Positions 11,676 to 22,289 of a stretch of DNA of 64,000 bases are shown in pieces. The DNA lies in the NCBI GenBank assembly GCA_013368315.1, contig JAACJM010000064.1, positions 1-64,000 on the forward strand, in the 5' to 3' direction. A program made the translations under genes and the position numbers. The notes under the pieces were generated by a model. It was not told where the DNA came from. It worked only from the letters and a program-made list of their open reading frames with translations, and searched no databases. Positions within the stretch are counted from its first letter, which is position 1. The number at the start of each line of letters is the position of its first letter. The DNA comes from Tetrapyrgos nigripes (taxonomy: Eukaryota > Basidiomycota > Agaricomycetes > Agaricales > Campanellaceae).

Positions 11676-12407
11676 CTAGACCATAGAGGCAAGAACCTCT
11701 GCTGCAAACCTCGCTGCGACCGAGCGTGCTAGAATGACTGGTACCCTGGCCTCCATCGCTACCACTTTCCTCATCTCCTCTGTAAACCCCATACAATCCA
11801 TAGCAATCAACTGAGCACCCTTGTCCACAAGTCCTCTGCTAGCTTTCCTGAACTGCTCTTCCCTCCGCTCCTTCGTCCCAGTATACGGAGAACAGAACGC
11901 ATGAACAAACTTGACATCCTTCTCCTTCTCCTGCTTCAAACCCACAGCAAACTTTTCTCCAGAATGCTCCATCTGCTCAGCAAGTGGAGATAAAATCCCG
12001 ACTGTAGTAGCTCCAATACCTTCAATCAACGCAGCCGTTCCATAGCTGATCAAATGATCAGGGATGAAAAGAGGTTTTCTGTGAGGAAATGGTGGAAAGT
12101 GTCCTGTGCAAGCGAGCATGATACAATCGACGCCTTCGTCGTCTTCTAAAGATTTGATCAACGCAGGCATGCGAGCCACAACTGCGCACTCGCCGATGAT
12201 GCAAGAGCTGCCGTCAAGGAGTCTTGTGGTAAGAGGGATATCGTGAGGGTCGTCAGGTGAAGGATGTAAGGAAGCAATTTCTGAAGACGAAAGACCATTG
12301 AGGACTCCTCGTTCGACAAAAGTGACCCCTGGAAGCGGAGGAGCCAGTTCAGTTGTGAGGTCAGGTCGAGGAGATTGGCCGATGGTGATTAATCCAAGAC
12401 GAGGCAT
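11676..12407 (-). CDS. AroM-family protein
   Basis: This single-exon gene encodes about 243 residues starting MPRLGLITIGQSPRPDLT. That start, and blocks such as CIMLACTGHFPPFP and AQLIAMDCMGFTEEMRK, are characteristic of the AroM family (Asp/Glu racemase-like fold). Its bacterial founder lies in the aroL-aroM region, but its biochemical function is unknown. I infer a racemase/hydantoinase-like Rossmann protein with two cysteines in the equivalent catalytic positions (ACTG and DCMG), but no substrate can be named. The lack of introns amid intron-rich neighbours and the mainly bacterial spread of the family suggest ancient horizontal acquisition. That is an inference which needs a phylogeny. 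The 3' end is about 190 bp from that of RPF2 (convergent). Confidence 0.85.
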   Translation of the reverse strand: MPRLGLITIGQSPRPDLTTELAPPLPGVTFVERGVLNGLSSSEIASLHPSPDDPHDIPLTTRLLDGSSCIIGECAVVARMPALIKSLEDDEGVDCIMLACTGHFPPFPHRKPLFIPDHLISYGTAALIEGIGATTVGILSPLAEQMEHSGEKFAVGLKQEKEKDVKFVHAFCSPYTGTKERREEQFRKASRGLVDKGAQLIAMDCMGFTEEMRKVVAMEARVPVILARSVAARFAAEVLASMV

Positions 12408-13167
12408 GTTTCCAGTCGATCAGTGACAAGGACGATAGCGGTTGGCCTTGATGGGCTGGCAGTTCCTTCAAGTTAACGATTGAAAGAAGATAAAGTAGGC
12501 TTCATAGGTCTGCTACATAGCTGAAATAGATAAGTGTTTCGCCGCGGGGAGAGCAAGTGCTATGTCGAGATAGTTATGATTTGACAAGGCTAGAGACAAC
12601 TGATAAGTCGTTCACGTACACGTACGCGTGTATTATCAGGGTCGAATAGGATTAACCGTACTAGGGATACAGTCTGATACAGTGGATGAGAGAATGAGCG
12701 CATGAGTGACCATGGCAGAAGTCGAAAAAGCCTGGCTAGGTGAAGCTGATGAAAGATGCATTGGGTATATGTATGCAGAACGTTGAAACGTTCATTGTGG
12801 GATGGCTTCTCCTCTTCCAACCTTGCCAGCGAGTAATTAAGTAGCTTTCTGGACCAAAGCGCCAGTCACTTACGCGAGAGAAACTTGATGATTAGGAGAG
12901 TTGTCATTTATGGCCAAGTAACGTCGACGTCGGAGTGCCAGTGAAGAAAGCGCATATTCAGAATTGCCTTGTATATGAAATCTCAACGGATCTTCTCGGA
13001 GTGAAGACTAGAAGACATGATACTAACAAAATATTTAGTTCTATCCTATAGTAGTACAATGGCAAGGTGTTTGCAAGGTGTAAAGGAACAACGTTAGCAA
13101 CGTAAATGTACTGTCTAAGCGAGAAAGAAAAATCTTTCGGTGTAACCCATGACTCTGTACATGTGGA
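12408..13167. other. Intergenic, no gene recognised
   Basis: Only short open frames are present, for example 12590-12820 on the minus strand, with no family features. It serves as upstream sequence for the AroM-family gene and downstream sequence for the small unknown gene at 13168. Confidence 0.45.
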
Positions 13168-13494
13168 CTATTTTTCGTCTAGTAGGGTAGCGACATCGGG
13201 TGGAGGACCAAAGTCCGAAGAATTGAGGGGCAGAAGGTTTTCGTAGTGCATTGCCAGCTGAAAGGGTTCCCACTCGCCAGACGAGGTTGAAATGGGAAAG
13301 CTCTGCATGATATCTCTGAATTTCTCATACGTGACCGTCTCCCACTCGAGCGTTTCAGTAAAAACCTGCGTGAAAGCACGTTTATATACCTTGTGTTTCT
13401 TCTCCGTATCCTTGTATTTGAGCCAAGCCGACTTATAGTCATTTTTGGCTCGACGTCCTTCGTTCCCCAAGTTCCTCAATTCGTCGAGACTCAC
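13168..13494 (-). CDS. Hypothetical protein, 5' end unresolved
   Basis: The minus-strand frame encodes about 105 residues, mostly predicted helix and rich in charged residues (EGRRAKNDYKSAWLKYKDTE, EKFRDIMQSFPISTSSGEW), ending LLDEK. I do not recognise a family. The frame opens with a GTG (no in-frame ATG at its start), directly behind an AG that would serve as a splice acceptor (GATGTGAG). It therefore looks like the last exon of a longer gene whose upstream exon I cannot place with confidence; a candidate open frame lies at 13439-13684. The codon pattern looks protein-like, but without the first exon it could also be a relic. Confidence 0.4.
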   Translation of the reverse strand: MSLDELRNLGNEGRRAKNDYKSAWLKYKDTEKKHKVYKRAFTQVFTETLEWETVTYEKFRDIMQSFPISTSSGEWEPFQLAMHYENLLPLNSSDFGPPPDVATLLDEK

Positions 13495-14037
13495 ATCCGT
13501 GGGTCAGAGAGAAGGGTGACGTCAATAAGAGTATTAAGGTAACACGAAACTTGTCACCGGGACTCGAGAGGGTTCTTCTCTTGCGGATCTTGAAGAAGAA
13601 AGAGAAAGCAAAAAAACCGAACGGGCAAAAAGACGTTGGACTAAGGAAAAACTCAGCCAGCGCACTGGTCTGCGAAGCTCTCAATCGTATACTCTTGCTT
13701 CCATATGCATGATGTCAAAGACACCACCATACGATGTGACCTCAATCATAACTGACCCTGTGCCCAAAAATGGTTTTTAGAAAGAAGAGACCGACTAAGA
13801 GGGACAAGAGTAGAACGTCTGTGAATCAAGTATCGTTTACTTAAGGTTTGCGTATAGCAGCAACCTCTGGAGGACACTCCTAAGAACAATAACGATAAAT
13901 AGACATCAGAAGTGGTATCCCAGTCCTATAGTACTGTTTTACTTACTATAAGCGATATGGTTCTATACAATGTACATTCTACGCTCCACATCCCACCAAA
14001 TTTCTAAACCCTTGCTCCATATCCATCCTAGGCTTGA
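13495..14037. other. Intergenic, may hold a missing first exon
   Basis: I see no defined gene. The minus-strand open frame around 13439-13684 could contribute a 5' exon to the small gene ending at 13168. Confidence 0.35.
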
Positions 14038-16782
14038 CTACTTCCCCAACCTCTCAATCAACCGATCCATCTCCGCCCAACACTCCCCAGGGTCCCTGAA
14101 CACCCTCAACAGTATCCCGTCAGGTATCACGCTCCTCGCATTCCAAACCCTCACTTGCAAATCATACCTCTTCCTCTCTGAATCCGCTAATGGTTTACCG
14201 TTCCCGTTCCCATAGGCACTTCCACTTGCACTGGCACTCGTCGCATTAGACATAACTGAATGAACACTCCCAGACTTCCTCGGCCTAGATGACTGTGTCC
14301 CAAAAGACGTATTCAACATATTCGACGCGTTTGATGCATTCGGAGCACTATACGGCGTATTGGGTAAAACAGACATCGATAAAGAGGATTTCGACCCCCA
14401 AGGACTTTTTCTTCCTGTACTGTACGGAGTATTCAGGACACTGGCGCTCATAGGAGCAATAACCTCAGGCTCTGCCATTATAGTCGAACTTGAAAAATAA
14501 CTAGGCGCCGCGCTCAGTGGGGTCGGCATCGATGTCTTCCTCGATGTTTGGGTCTGAGGCGTACGAGGGATATAAGAAGTGTTACTGCTGGTATTGGGTG
14601 GAGACTGAGTCATGGATGTTGTATTCATGGGAGTAAGAGTACGTTCTGGACCTGTGAGAGCGCGTCTTGGACTCGGCGATGACTGCGATTGAGATTGTGA
14701 TGGTTTTCGGGAATATGGAGGTTTGGGAGGGAGTTGTAGAGGAGGTACGTCGTCGGCGGGTCCGTAATAGCCAGAGCCACGTCCGGTTGGGTCGCTTAGC
14801 GGGTCGGCTATACCGATAAGAGTGTCACGGATGCATATAGCGAGGACTTGAGAGGGTTTGTCTCGTGCTAATCTGCGAGCAGAAAGCAGGTTAATGACTG
14901 GGTCAGAATACTGGTAGAGTAACAACTCACTCGGCATACAACTCCAAATCTTGTTCTCCAGAATCACCAACAAGAATGAATTTAGAATCAGGAAACGCAT
15001 CCATGATATCGAGGACACCAGCCCGTTTGCGTGCGGCAGGTGCTGACAAAAGTCCGCTGAATAATGACTTTCCAGCATACGACCTCAGTTTGATTGAGCC
15101 TGTACCCAATAGTTTTCTGTTAGGCACGTAGATACTGTATATTAAACACAATAGAACACACCTGAAGGAAGATGCGCAATCTTGAAGAACTCGCCAATCA
15201 CTGGCAGCAGCTCGAAAGGACCATTAGACTAGAGAAGCAGTAAGAACATGCATATCCAGGATAAAGACGATGCATCAAGACTCACCACATAGTGAAATCG
15301 AGCACCTTTCCTCCACATATCAGTGTACCACTCTCCCATTCCAGGAATAATCAATTCCGATAATTCCTTCACAAATACATTATGAAAGACAGCCCGAGCT
15401 CCAGACGAGATATTCGACAATTTCACAGTATCATCCACATCCGAAACGACACGTAATGGCGTGTGCGTTAACGAGATATGCATATGAACAGGCGGTGGAC
15501 AATCCGGCACAGGTGTTTGTTGTGAGTAATTCTCCAAATCAGAAGTCGACGACGAGGCAGATGAATATGTAGAACGAGGAGGAGAAGGTGGAATGACTTG
15601 AGCAGTGACAAGGATATCATGCTCTTCTAAGGGATCACCAAACGCGATATGGAGGAATGCATCATGTTGACACATTTCTTCCCAATCTATTCTGAACCGA
15701 GCCTGAAAACTGCCGTCTGCAGCTGTCATGACGTCCTGTGTCGCAATTGGGCCATGTTCAATGGCTACACGGTCAACATCGGCGTCAGATGACGTAGACG
15801 GATTTTCTGGAGATTTGTGATGAGAGGCAAAAATGTTGATACGGACTAGTCGATTGGGAAGAACTGAAGACCAGAACGGTTGAAGTCTCGCTACGGGGAT
15901 GTAGAGCGAGTCAGATGCGGTAGAACGAAATGCAAATATAATACCTTCGAGGTTGGCGTGTAGTTTACGAAGCTCTTCTGAAACCGCGTTGATGGGATTG
16001 TGTGTGCTATCTTGGGTAGGGCGCCTAATCGGTGTTTTAGGCCTTGTGTTTGAGAGAGGAAGGTCGACTGAGGAGGAATGTGGAGAAGTTTGCAGAGAGT
16101 CCTGCATGTTGGCATTGAGACGCTGGAAATGCTGTTCCAGAGCTTCAGCCTCGTAGTCATCCGTATTCTCCATAGGCCGAGGTGGAAGTTTGACTGTCTT
16201 CATGAGGTCCTCCGTCGATGGAGTCAGTTGATACGACATCAAAACTTCATTTGGATCTTCTTGTTGGCCTTCCAGTTTCGGCAGAGCAGCATATCCTGGA
16301 AGGGCGGTTACAGTCAAAAAGTCTCGCAACCAGTCAGCCAACTCACCTTTGGCAAGCCTCATGAACGCTTTCTGCGAACGCGTGGCAAACTCTGGCGCTC
16401 GATACACAGTTGCAAAACCAGAGACATAGACGTCGATTTCGAAAGCATCTATACGGAAAGATAAGAAAACGCCTTCGCCGAGAAAAAGTAAAAACGCGCC
16501 TCCAACATCTCTGTTCTTGCCTGGCCGATACTTCCTAGCTGCCCAACCAGGGAACATGGCTAACTTGGTTTGGGACCCGGAAGGACTATTACCACTCCTG
16601 TTGATCTTTTGCCCGGCCCACTCTCTCCAGGACCCAGGTTTAGCATTGTCTAGCTGTCGTTGAATGGCCTGGGGGAGTGAGTTCTTGAAGTCTTGCTGGG
16701 AGATGTAATTCTTGAAGGACGAGAGTCGCGACGCAGTCGCCGAGGTCGCTGTGGACCTCCACTTGGATGGGCCTTGAGACAT
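14038..16782 (-). CDS. App1-type phosphatidate phosphatase
   Basis: App1 is the cortical-actin-patch Mg2+-dependent phosphatidate phosphatase that converts phosphatidate to diacylglycerol at endocytic sites. I join exons 16782-15286, 15228-15162, 15099-14931 and 14872-14038, which give about 855 residues. The catalytic DxDxT-type motif of the HAD superfamily is visible near residue 447 (VVSDVDDTVKLSN). It is followed by IPGMGEWYTDMWRKGARFHYVSNGPFELLPV, split across the first intron, then IKLRSYAGK and FILVGDSGEQDLELYAELARD, all conserved App1 blocks. The N-terminal half has the family's regulatory region (LPGYAALPKLEGQ). The C-terminal 280 residues are serine/proline-rich and probably disordered, with the reiterated motif NTPYS. 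Each intron restores the frame across a split codon or clean junction. The gene shares the 16.8-kb boundary with the left arm of the inverted duplication. Confidence 0.92.
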
Positions 16783-16942
16783 GGATATTTCATGAGACTG
16801 GGTCGTGATTCGTGGTGATGGTCATGGAGATGCGGTATAATTAGCTCTGACGTCCATCAGTATAGTCACGCCTACTATATGTTACAATGACTACTATCTA
16901 TGGTACTGATCTCTGTTTTCTACCTCATCTCGTCTAGCAAGT

Positions 16943-17729
16943 ATGGTATACCCTGTTCTCTTCCAAGTTTCTGGCAGATTTGATTTGACACCGTTTTTAG
17001 GACACAGAACGCAGAATACGCAGAATACCATCCGAAGTCTCAGCACCTACGACCCCTCTTGCCATCGTATTCACCAAAAATCCAAAACTCTGATCATCTC
17101 TGGGAGATCAATCGAGGTATTAATACCGCTTGGCGTCTGCACAATAACATCCTTCGTAGAGCTCTCAGACTCTGTGATGGATATGAAGTCAGATCCACTG
17201 GCGATGGCTTCATGTGCGCGTTTCCTACGACACTGGACGCTCTCTGGTGGTGCCTTCACGTACAGCTCAAACTTCTCAACGAAGATTGGCCTCTCGAAAT
17301 CCTAGACTGCGAAGATGGCAAAATCATATATGACCCAAAGACCAACCAGCTCATTGCTCGTGGTCTCTCTGTCGCCATGAGTATCCATTATGGTCGCCTC
17401 TCTGTGAACGCAGTCCTGTCATCCACCAGATGGAGTGTCTTGGCCCTGTAGTCAATTATACGAGGCTGATGGTGGAAAACGCAACAGGTGGCCAGATTTT
17501 GTGCAGTGCAGAGGTTATGCGGGAAATAGACGCCAAGGTGTTGGGTGACGAGGAAGACATCTCTGAATCCTCGCCGCAGGCTCTTGAGGCAGTCCGTCAA
17601 ATTGGAATTACTACATTCCAAGGTGACGGCGAAGGCCCAGAGCTTCAGTGTTCTATATCCCAAGGACTTGGCTGGTCGGCATCAACTCGTACTAGAGAAG
17701 GTTCGGGCATAAAGGAAAGTCTTTCATGA
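16943..17729 (+). pseudogene. Decayed class III adenylate cyclase catalytic domain (left copy)
   Basis: Fragments read as the C-terminal cyclase domain of fungal Cyr1/Uac1-type adenylate cyclases: IQNSDHLWEINRGINTAWR, GYEVRSTGDGFMCAFPTT, VQLKLLNEDWPLEILDCEDG, then LGPVVNYTRLMVENATGGQI. Lesions: five A instead of four at about 17078 ('caccaaaaatcc') shifts the frame between VFTK and IQNSDHLWE, and a further shift near 17370-17430 separates the two halves. In real cyclases the first block reads FTD-I-x-NS; here the metal-binding Asp is Lys (FTK), so even a repaired frame would lack a key catalytic residue. The second metal-binding Asp (TGDGF) is kept. Upstream leucine-rich repeats of adenylate cyclase are absent. 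The same relic occurs inverted at 50881-51600 with different lesions. Confidence 0.8.
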
Positions 17730-17783
17730 CCTAAGTAGGATGTAGCTATTGATACGTTATTCCGCGCTATGTAACGGTAAGCA

Positions 17784-18535
17784 TTTATTTTATTTTATTT
17801 TATTTCAAGTCAGCTTTATTGTGCTACAGGGACTACCCTACGGTGCACATCTTCCCATCCTTCTTCTCGCCCCCTCGGGCCCCGACTGGCCCTACAGACG
17901 GATCCAATTCCCCCCGTAGTCCGACCTCACAGGGATCGTTTAGTCGGCCACCCTTCGCTTGAGGGTTTGAGGCATTCTGTATCGGCTGAGTGATTCTTTT
18001 TGGGTAAGGGAGAGTTTCGACCAGGTCCAGACCTCCGAAGGGTTCTGAACAGAGAAAGAGCAAGCTGTGGGGAAGAGAGGTTAGTAAGACACGGTCTTCT
18101 CTGTTAGGCTTGCTTAGTTGCTATCTGTAGACACGAATTATTCATTATCCTCATCATCAATTGGTGTTACATCACCGAAGGTTGTGTGTAGGCGCTCGGT
18201 GCTGCTTACAAACCGCAGAAATAGCTTCATGTTGTCTGAGTTTTTGAAGAGCACTTTCATTGAGTCCCCATCACGTCCTAGTGCGCGTTTGAGGTGGTGT
18301 CGTTCCCTCCGATAGGATGGGCAGTCCTGGAGGAAATTTTGCACAGTTTCTTTCACCTGGTGCCCTGACACCTCGCAGTGGGGGCAGTGTGGGTTGTCTG
18401 CTCGATTGATACCGTGTAGATGTGCGTTGAGAGGGACATGCCCAGTACGCAACTGAACCAAGATGCTAGATTGGCGCCGTGCTAAGATATCGGTGTCATG
18501 GAGAAAAGAGGAACGGACTCCCTTGGTGTCATATG
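17784..18535 (-). mobile_element. 5'-truncated LINE (non-LTR retrotransposon) insertion
   Basis: About 750 bp are present here but absent from the otherwise matching right arm, which gives an empty site. It is bounded by an 11-bp target-site duplication, aacggtaagca (17773-17783) and aacgataagca (18536-18546), with one mismatch. Read on the minus strand, its 3' end is an (AAAAT)n tail (17784-17815), as LINEs have. The body encodes the C-terminal end of a reverse-transcriptase polyprotein at 18461-18138: the cysteine/histidine motif CPHCEVSGHQVKETVQNFL with DCPSYRRERH. The 5' part of the element is missing, the usual outcome of target-primed reverse transcription. The insertion happened after the arms duplicated. 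Confidence 0.85.
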
Positions 18536-18841
18536 AACGATAAGCAATATGTACCGGAGAAATGCATGTATAGGAAGGAATACTTTACCGATGGGTCATG
18601 AATACGAGTAGTCTGAATATTGTCAATCCTGTAGTCGTGGGCGAGGGTAGCCTGTAACTCTAAGCTCCCCTTGATTAATAGCTTAGTTTGAACACATCGC
18701 CCAATCTGCCAAGACGGAAGTGAGTTTTATGGACATGGACAGGTCATTATTGGAATACATAGATATTTATTGCGCTCTCGGGAGTCGGAAATATGATACT
18801 TGTAATTCACAACTTTGCCCATCATCAGAGCCAACGAAGTG

Positions 18842-21610
18842 CTAAGTGCTTGGCATTACGGTTACTTGTAGGTATAGTAGTAACTCCTCTTTGAAATTTG
18901 TGAAGTACTTGATATCATGAACCCTCAAATTCTGTTGACGATCAGGGGCAACTTTGGAGACTTGCCGTCCTTTTCGAGGGTCGGCGCCGTAACCAAGCCC
19001 ATTTGCCAAAACACGTCTTTCTGGGATCGAGAAAATTCGAATTTGGTCACCAGCATTGACAGGACTGCCTCTAATGTCAGTGAGCGAGCCAGAGTTGAAC
19101 ATCAGTGTCTCGGCTGGCAGACTGAGGTTCGATACGTACTCATTTCCAACTGAGAAAATTTGAAGCCGCTGAAAGAGTTAAGAAGAGTTAACGGTGCCTT
19201 ACATGGCCGCATGGCGACAAGCCGAGCAGGTGATAATCACTCACATGCAAGACCTCCCTCCGGCGTTGAAAGTCATTCTAAAAGCAAGAATATTCAAGTT
19301 CCAGATGGTAAGCATGAATGAGAAGAAAGCTCCTTACAAATGAGAGTAGACGCCAGGTATATGCGCCTCGACAAGTTCATCAGGTAAAGGCGAAAGCCAC
19401 CTCTCGGGCTTCCATTCCAACGCATCCGGTCCCCAAATCGCTGGGTTACGGTTCGAGTTTAAGATGGAGATCATGATCTGGGTGTTTTTTTGGGATGTGC
19501 AGTTCAGTGACGAGAGTCCCATCGATACCGGTTATGGGAGCTGAGAGAGGCAAGACTGTGTCTTGTAGAGCGCTGGGAAAGATCAGTTTGGAATTGCTGC
19601 TGGTAGGGTCTAAAGCAAAGCTTACTATCGGAATATATAGGATACGGGAGCAAAGCTGGAGAATATCAATAGAGCTCAGTCTTCGAACACAACTGTATGT
19701 AGATATGTGAATAGTACACTCACAGACGGAGAGTTTCTCTGCAGATTGCATCCAGATAAGGCAGAGAAACAAGCTGATCGTATGAAATATGTTTATTTCC
19801 ACTTTGAGCCTCAAGAATTTCTCTCCTCAATTTGTCCTGAACTTCAGTATGGGCAGCAAGAAGATAGAGGATACGTGCCAAGGCACCCTATTCCTTGCGA
19901 GTCAGTGGTTGAAAACCATTATGAAAACGACAAATGTGTAATCACAGAGGTTGTATCCATGGCCGCAAAGACGAGAGTGCTTTACAGAGACATCAGCCAG
20001 GATTGAAGGAAATAAAAGAGGTTAACTGACGACATTTGTCCCAGAACTTCATCTTCATCCAATTTATTCTCACCGCCATCTTCCTCCTCCATATTCAATC
20101 TCACTGAACATAGAATGGTTCAGCCACTGTATCCCGAAATCTTGTGGCAGTCATCCACTTACTGAGAATACTCATGATGTCCTTGCCCTTTCCGATCTGC
20201 TTCGCCACAGCCTCATCTCCTTCAGCAAGTGCCTTCTTTTTATGCTCGTATATTTGCTTTGACATCTCCCATGAATAGTCGGACATGTCTCTCATATGAT
20301 GTCCGTCTTTCCAAGGTATCATATCCAGAACCCGCCGTAGGAAACCTGGCGTGCCTATCTTGAGAGTCCAGTTAAGGACGTACTTGTGAAAAAACCACAT
20401 CCTGCTTCCGGTGGTCCTAATACAACAGGATATACATTGAGGACACGGAAAGAGACGTAAAACAGACTTACAGAAGTTGTTTGAGTATACCAGGGTAAGG
20501 ATGAGCTTCCGCTTCGGTTGATAGATTATCAAATGAGTAGCCTAAACCTGCTTGACCAATAAGCTCAAGAGCGGTCCGGGACATCCAAGAAAGCATTTCG
20601 ATCTGCAAGCGGGACATGTCACTACATAGGCTCCAAAAACATTCAAGATTGGGAAACCTACCTCTTGTGGTTGACTGCCCGATCTATCGTTCGTGAACTT
20701 TGCAGACAGGCCACTTTCGAGCTAAAACATGGAAGATCATGATCCTCGATTGCGATGAACACATTGAATCGAGATTCTTACCCTGTCCACGACCTCCCAG
20801 AAAATCGGCACTGAAAAGCAGACCGTATAGTGAGCTTCTTCCTTAACGACGACGCAGTGGACTCACACATATCCTTCATATGAGCAATAGAAAATACCGG
20901 ATTGAGCGCCTTTCTTTGCTTACGGTGCGCATTGCCTGAACCAAGACCTTCTAGTTGGTAGTGTTCTACTAAACTGTTTTTGTGTCGAACTTACCCGTAA
21001 TACCGGTCAGTCCTTTACCGATGACTAGAGCGCTAGCACTAGGTAGGAAGTAAGTATGACATTTCAGAAGGCCGTCCTGAAAATTGAGAGGAATGGTACG
21101 AACGTCACGTTTGTGCTCTCGTACATAGTTGCATCCTTGACAAGGACGTGATGCATGGCCTTGGGATCAAAGATTAGGACTTGCTTGTCCTATGCAGCGT
21201 TATCATTTGTGAGCTTGTCCCGAAGATCTCTGGCAGACTTACGCCCATGAAGCCATCAATCCGAATGACCTGGCCATCTGGAAAAACACATGTAAAAATG
21301 AGCAATCTCGAGAAGAAAAGAGCAAGCTGCGATGGTACGAACATTCTTTCAAGAGTCGTTCATGAAATTTCCATGCATCAGCATTCATCACTTCTCCGAG
21401 ATTACCTGGAAAAATTGGAGCATTAACCAAGGACGAACATAGCCATTTGACAGACAAGAAGCGACCTTGCCACCAAGACCTCGACTTTGGACCCGGAAGA
21501 TTTGCCAGACTATAGCTACGTCGATTTCTCTGCCTGCGCAAAAATAGCAACAGTACAGAGAGAGCAACGACTAGCGGCAAAATGACTGAAGATAGATCCA
21601 TGGTGGGCAT
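18842..21610 (-). pseudogene. Cytochrome P450, left copy (frameshifted)
   Basis: This is a multi-exon P450 on the minus strand, nearly identical to the right-arm copy. The N-terminal membrane anchor (VVALSVLLLFLRR) is followed by LPGPKSRSWWQG. Later exons give MTATRF-region helices, the I-helix AAMDTTS, the ExxR helix (CRETLRL) and the heme-binding FNAGGRSCIGFKFS (near 19250-19290). Left-specific damage: a run of seven A (on the minus strand, about 19487-19493) where the right arm has six, shifting HIPKNTQIM to HIPKKHPDH; and six extra bases (gatatt, about 19660) that put a stop in the frame used by the right copy after CRETLRL. A helix residue Pro is Thr (AAHTEVQ versus AAHPEVQ). Both copies share an anomaly after the heme motif, where the frame to NLSLPAETLMFNSG is not continuous. 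The start is ATG at 21610 or 21601. Confidence 0.8.
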
Positions 21611-21867
21611 ATTTCGATTTTCGTGAAAGGGAACTTGGAACACTGCTTGAATGGATAATGGCTATCTCATGCCTTTATAGAACGGTGGGGAATCATGATG
21701 ACGCCGTGAGCAATTCTGATCAGATGTTGAGCGAAATAATACAACTGTCAGGTCGTCTATTCGTTAGAATACGATGACTCCTTCAGGAGTACGTGACTGT
21801 GCGATCACTGACGGGTAAGAAGAAGATGAGACCCATACGACTTACCTGTCTGAAGGCAATAATTAAC

Positions 21868-21935
21868 TCTACACGGGCTACCGGCGGCCGATTACTATGA
21901 GTCTACACGGGCTACCAACGGCCGATTACTATGAG
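21868..21935. repeat. 34-bp tandem duplication
   Basis: The unit 'tctacacgggctacc...gccgattactatgag' occurs twice in a row, differing at two bases (ggc versus aac). The matching place in the right arm (about 47460-47510) has a single unit, so this duplication arose after the arms separated. Confidence 0.75.
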
Positions 21936-22289
21936 TCTATGAGTCTGACTGCTCATAAGTTCCTCCACTCACCATAGCTGATGGCCACTGGAGTCCAATT
22001 GCTTGAGATAATGCGCCATCAATATCTCCAGCGGACTGCCTTTCGTACATCGAATTTCTCCATTATATGAGAGCGCATTCTAATGCCAAAAAGTCAGCAG
22101 TACATATTAATACTGTGCTGAACTGCACGTAAAGAAGTACCTTCTCTAATTTTGGCGGACCCAGCCTGAGCTCAGCAAAATGTGCTAAAACGCCTAGAGT
22201 ATCACACACCGTTTTTCAGTGGGGTCTCAATAGATGCTTCGCCGTGACGTCGTGGGTGATTTCACTAGTATGTGCAGGCCACCGTATAC

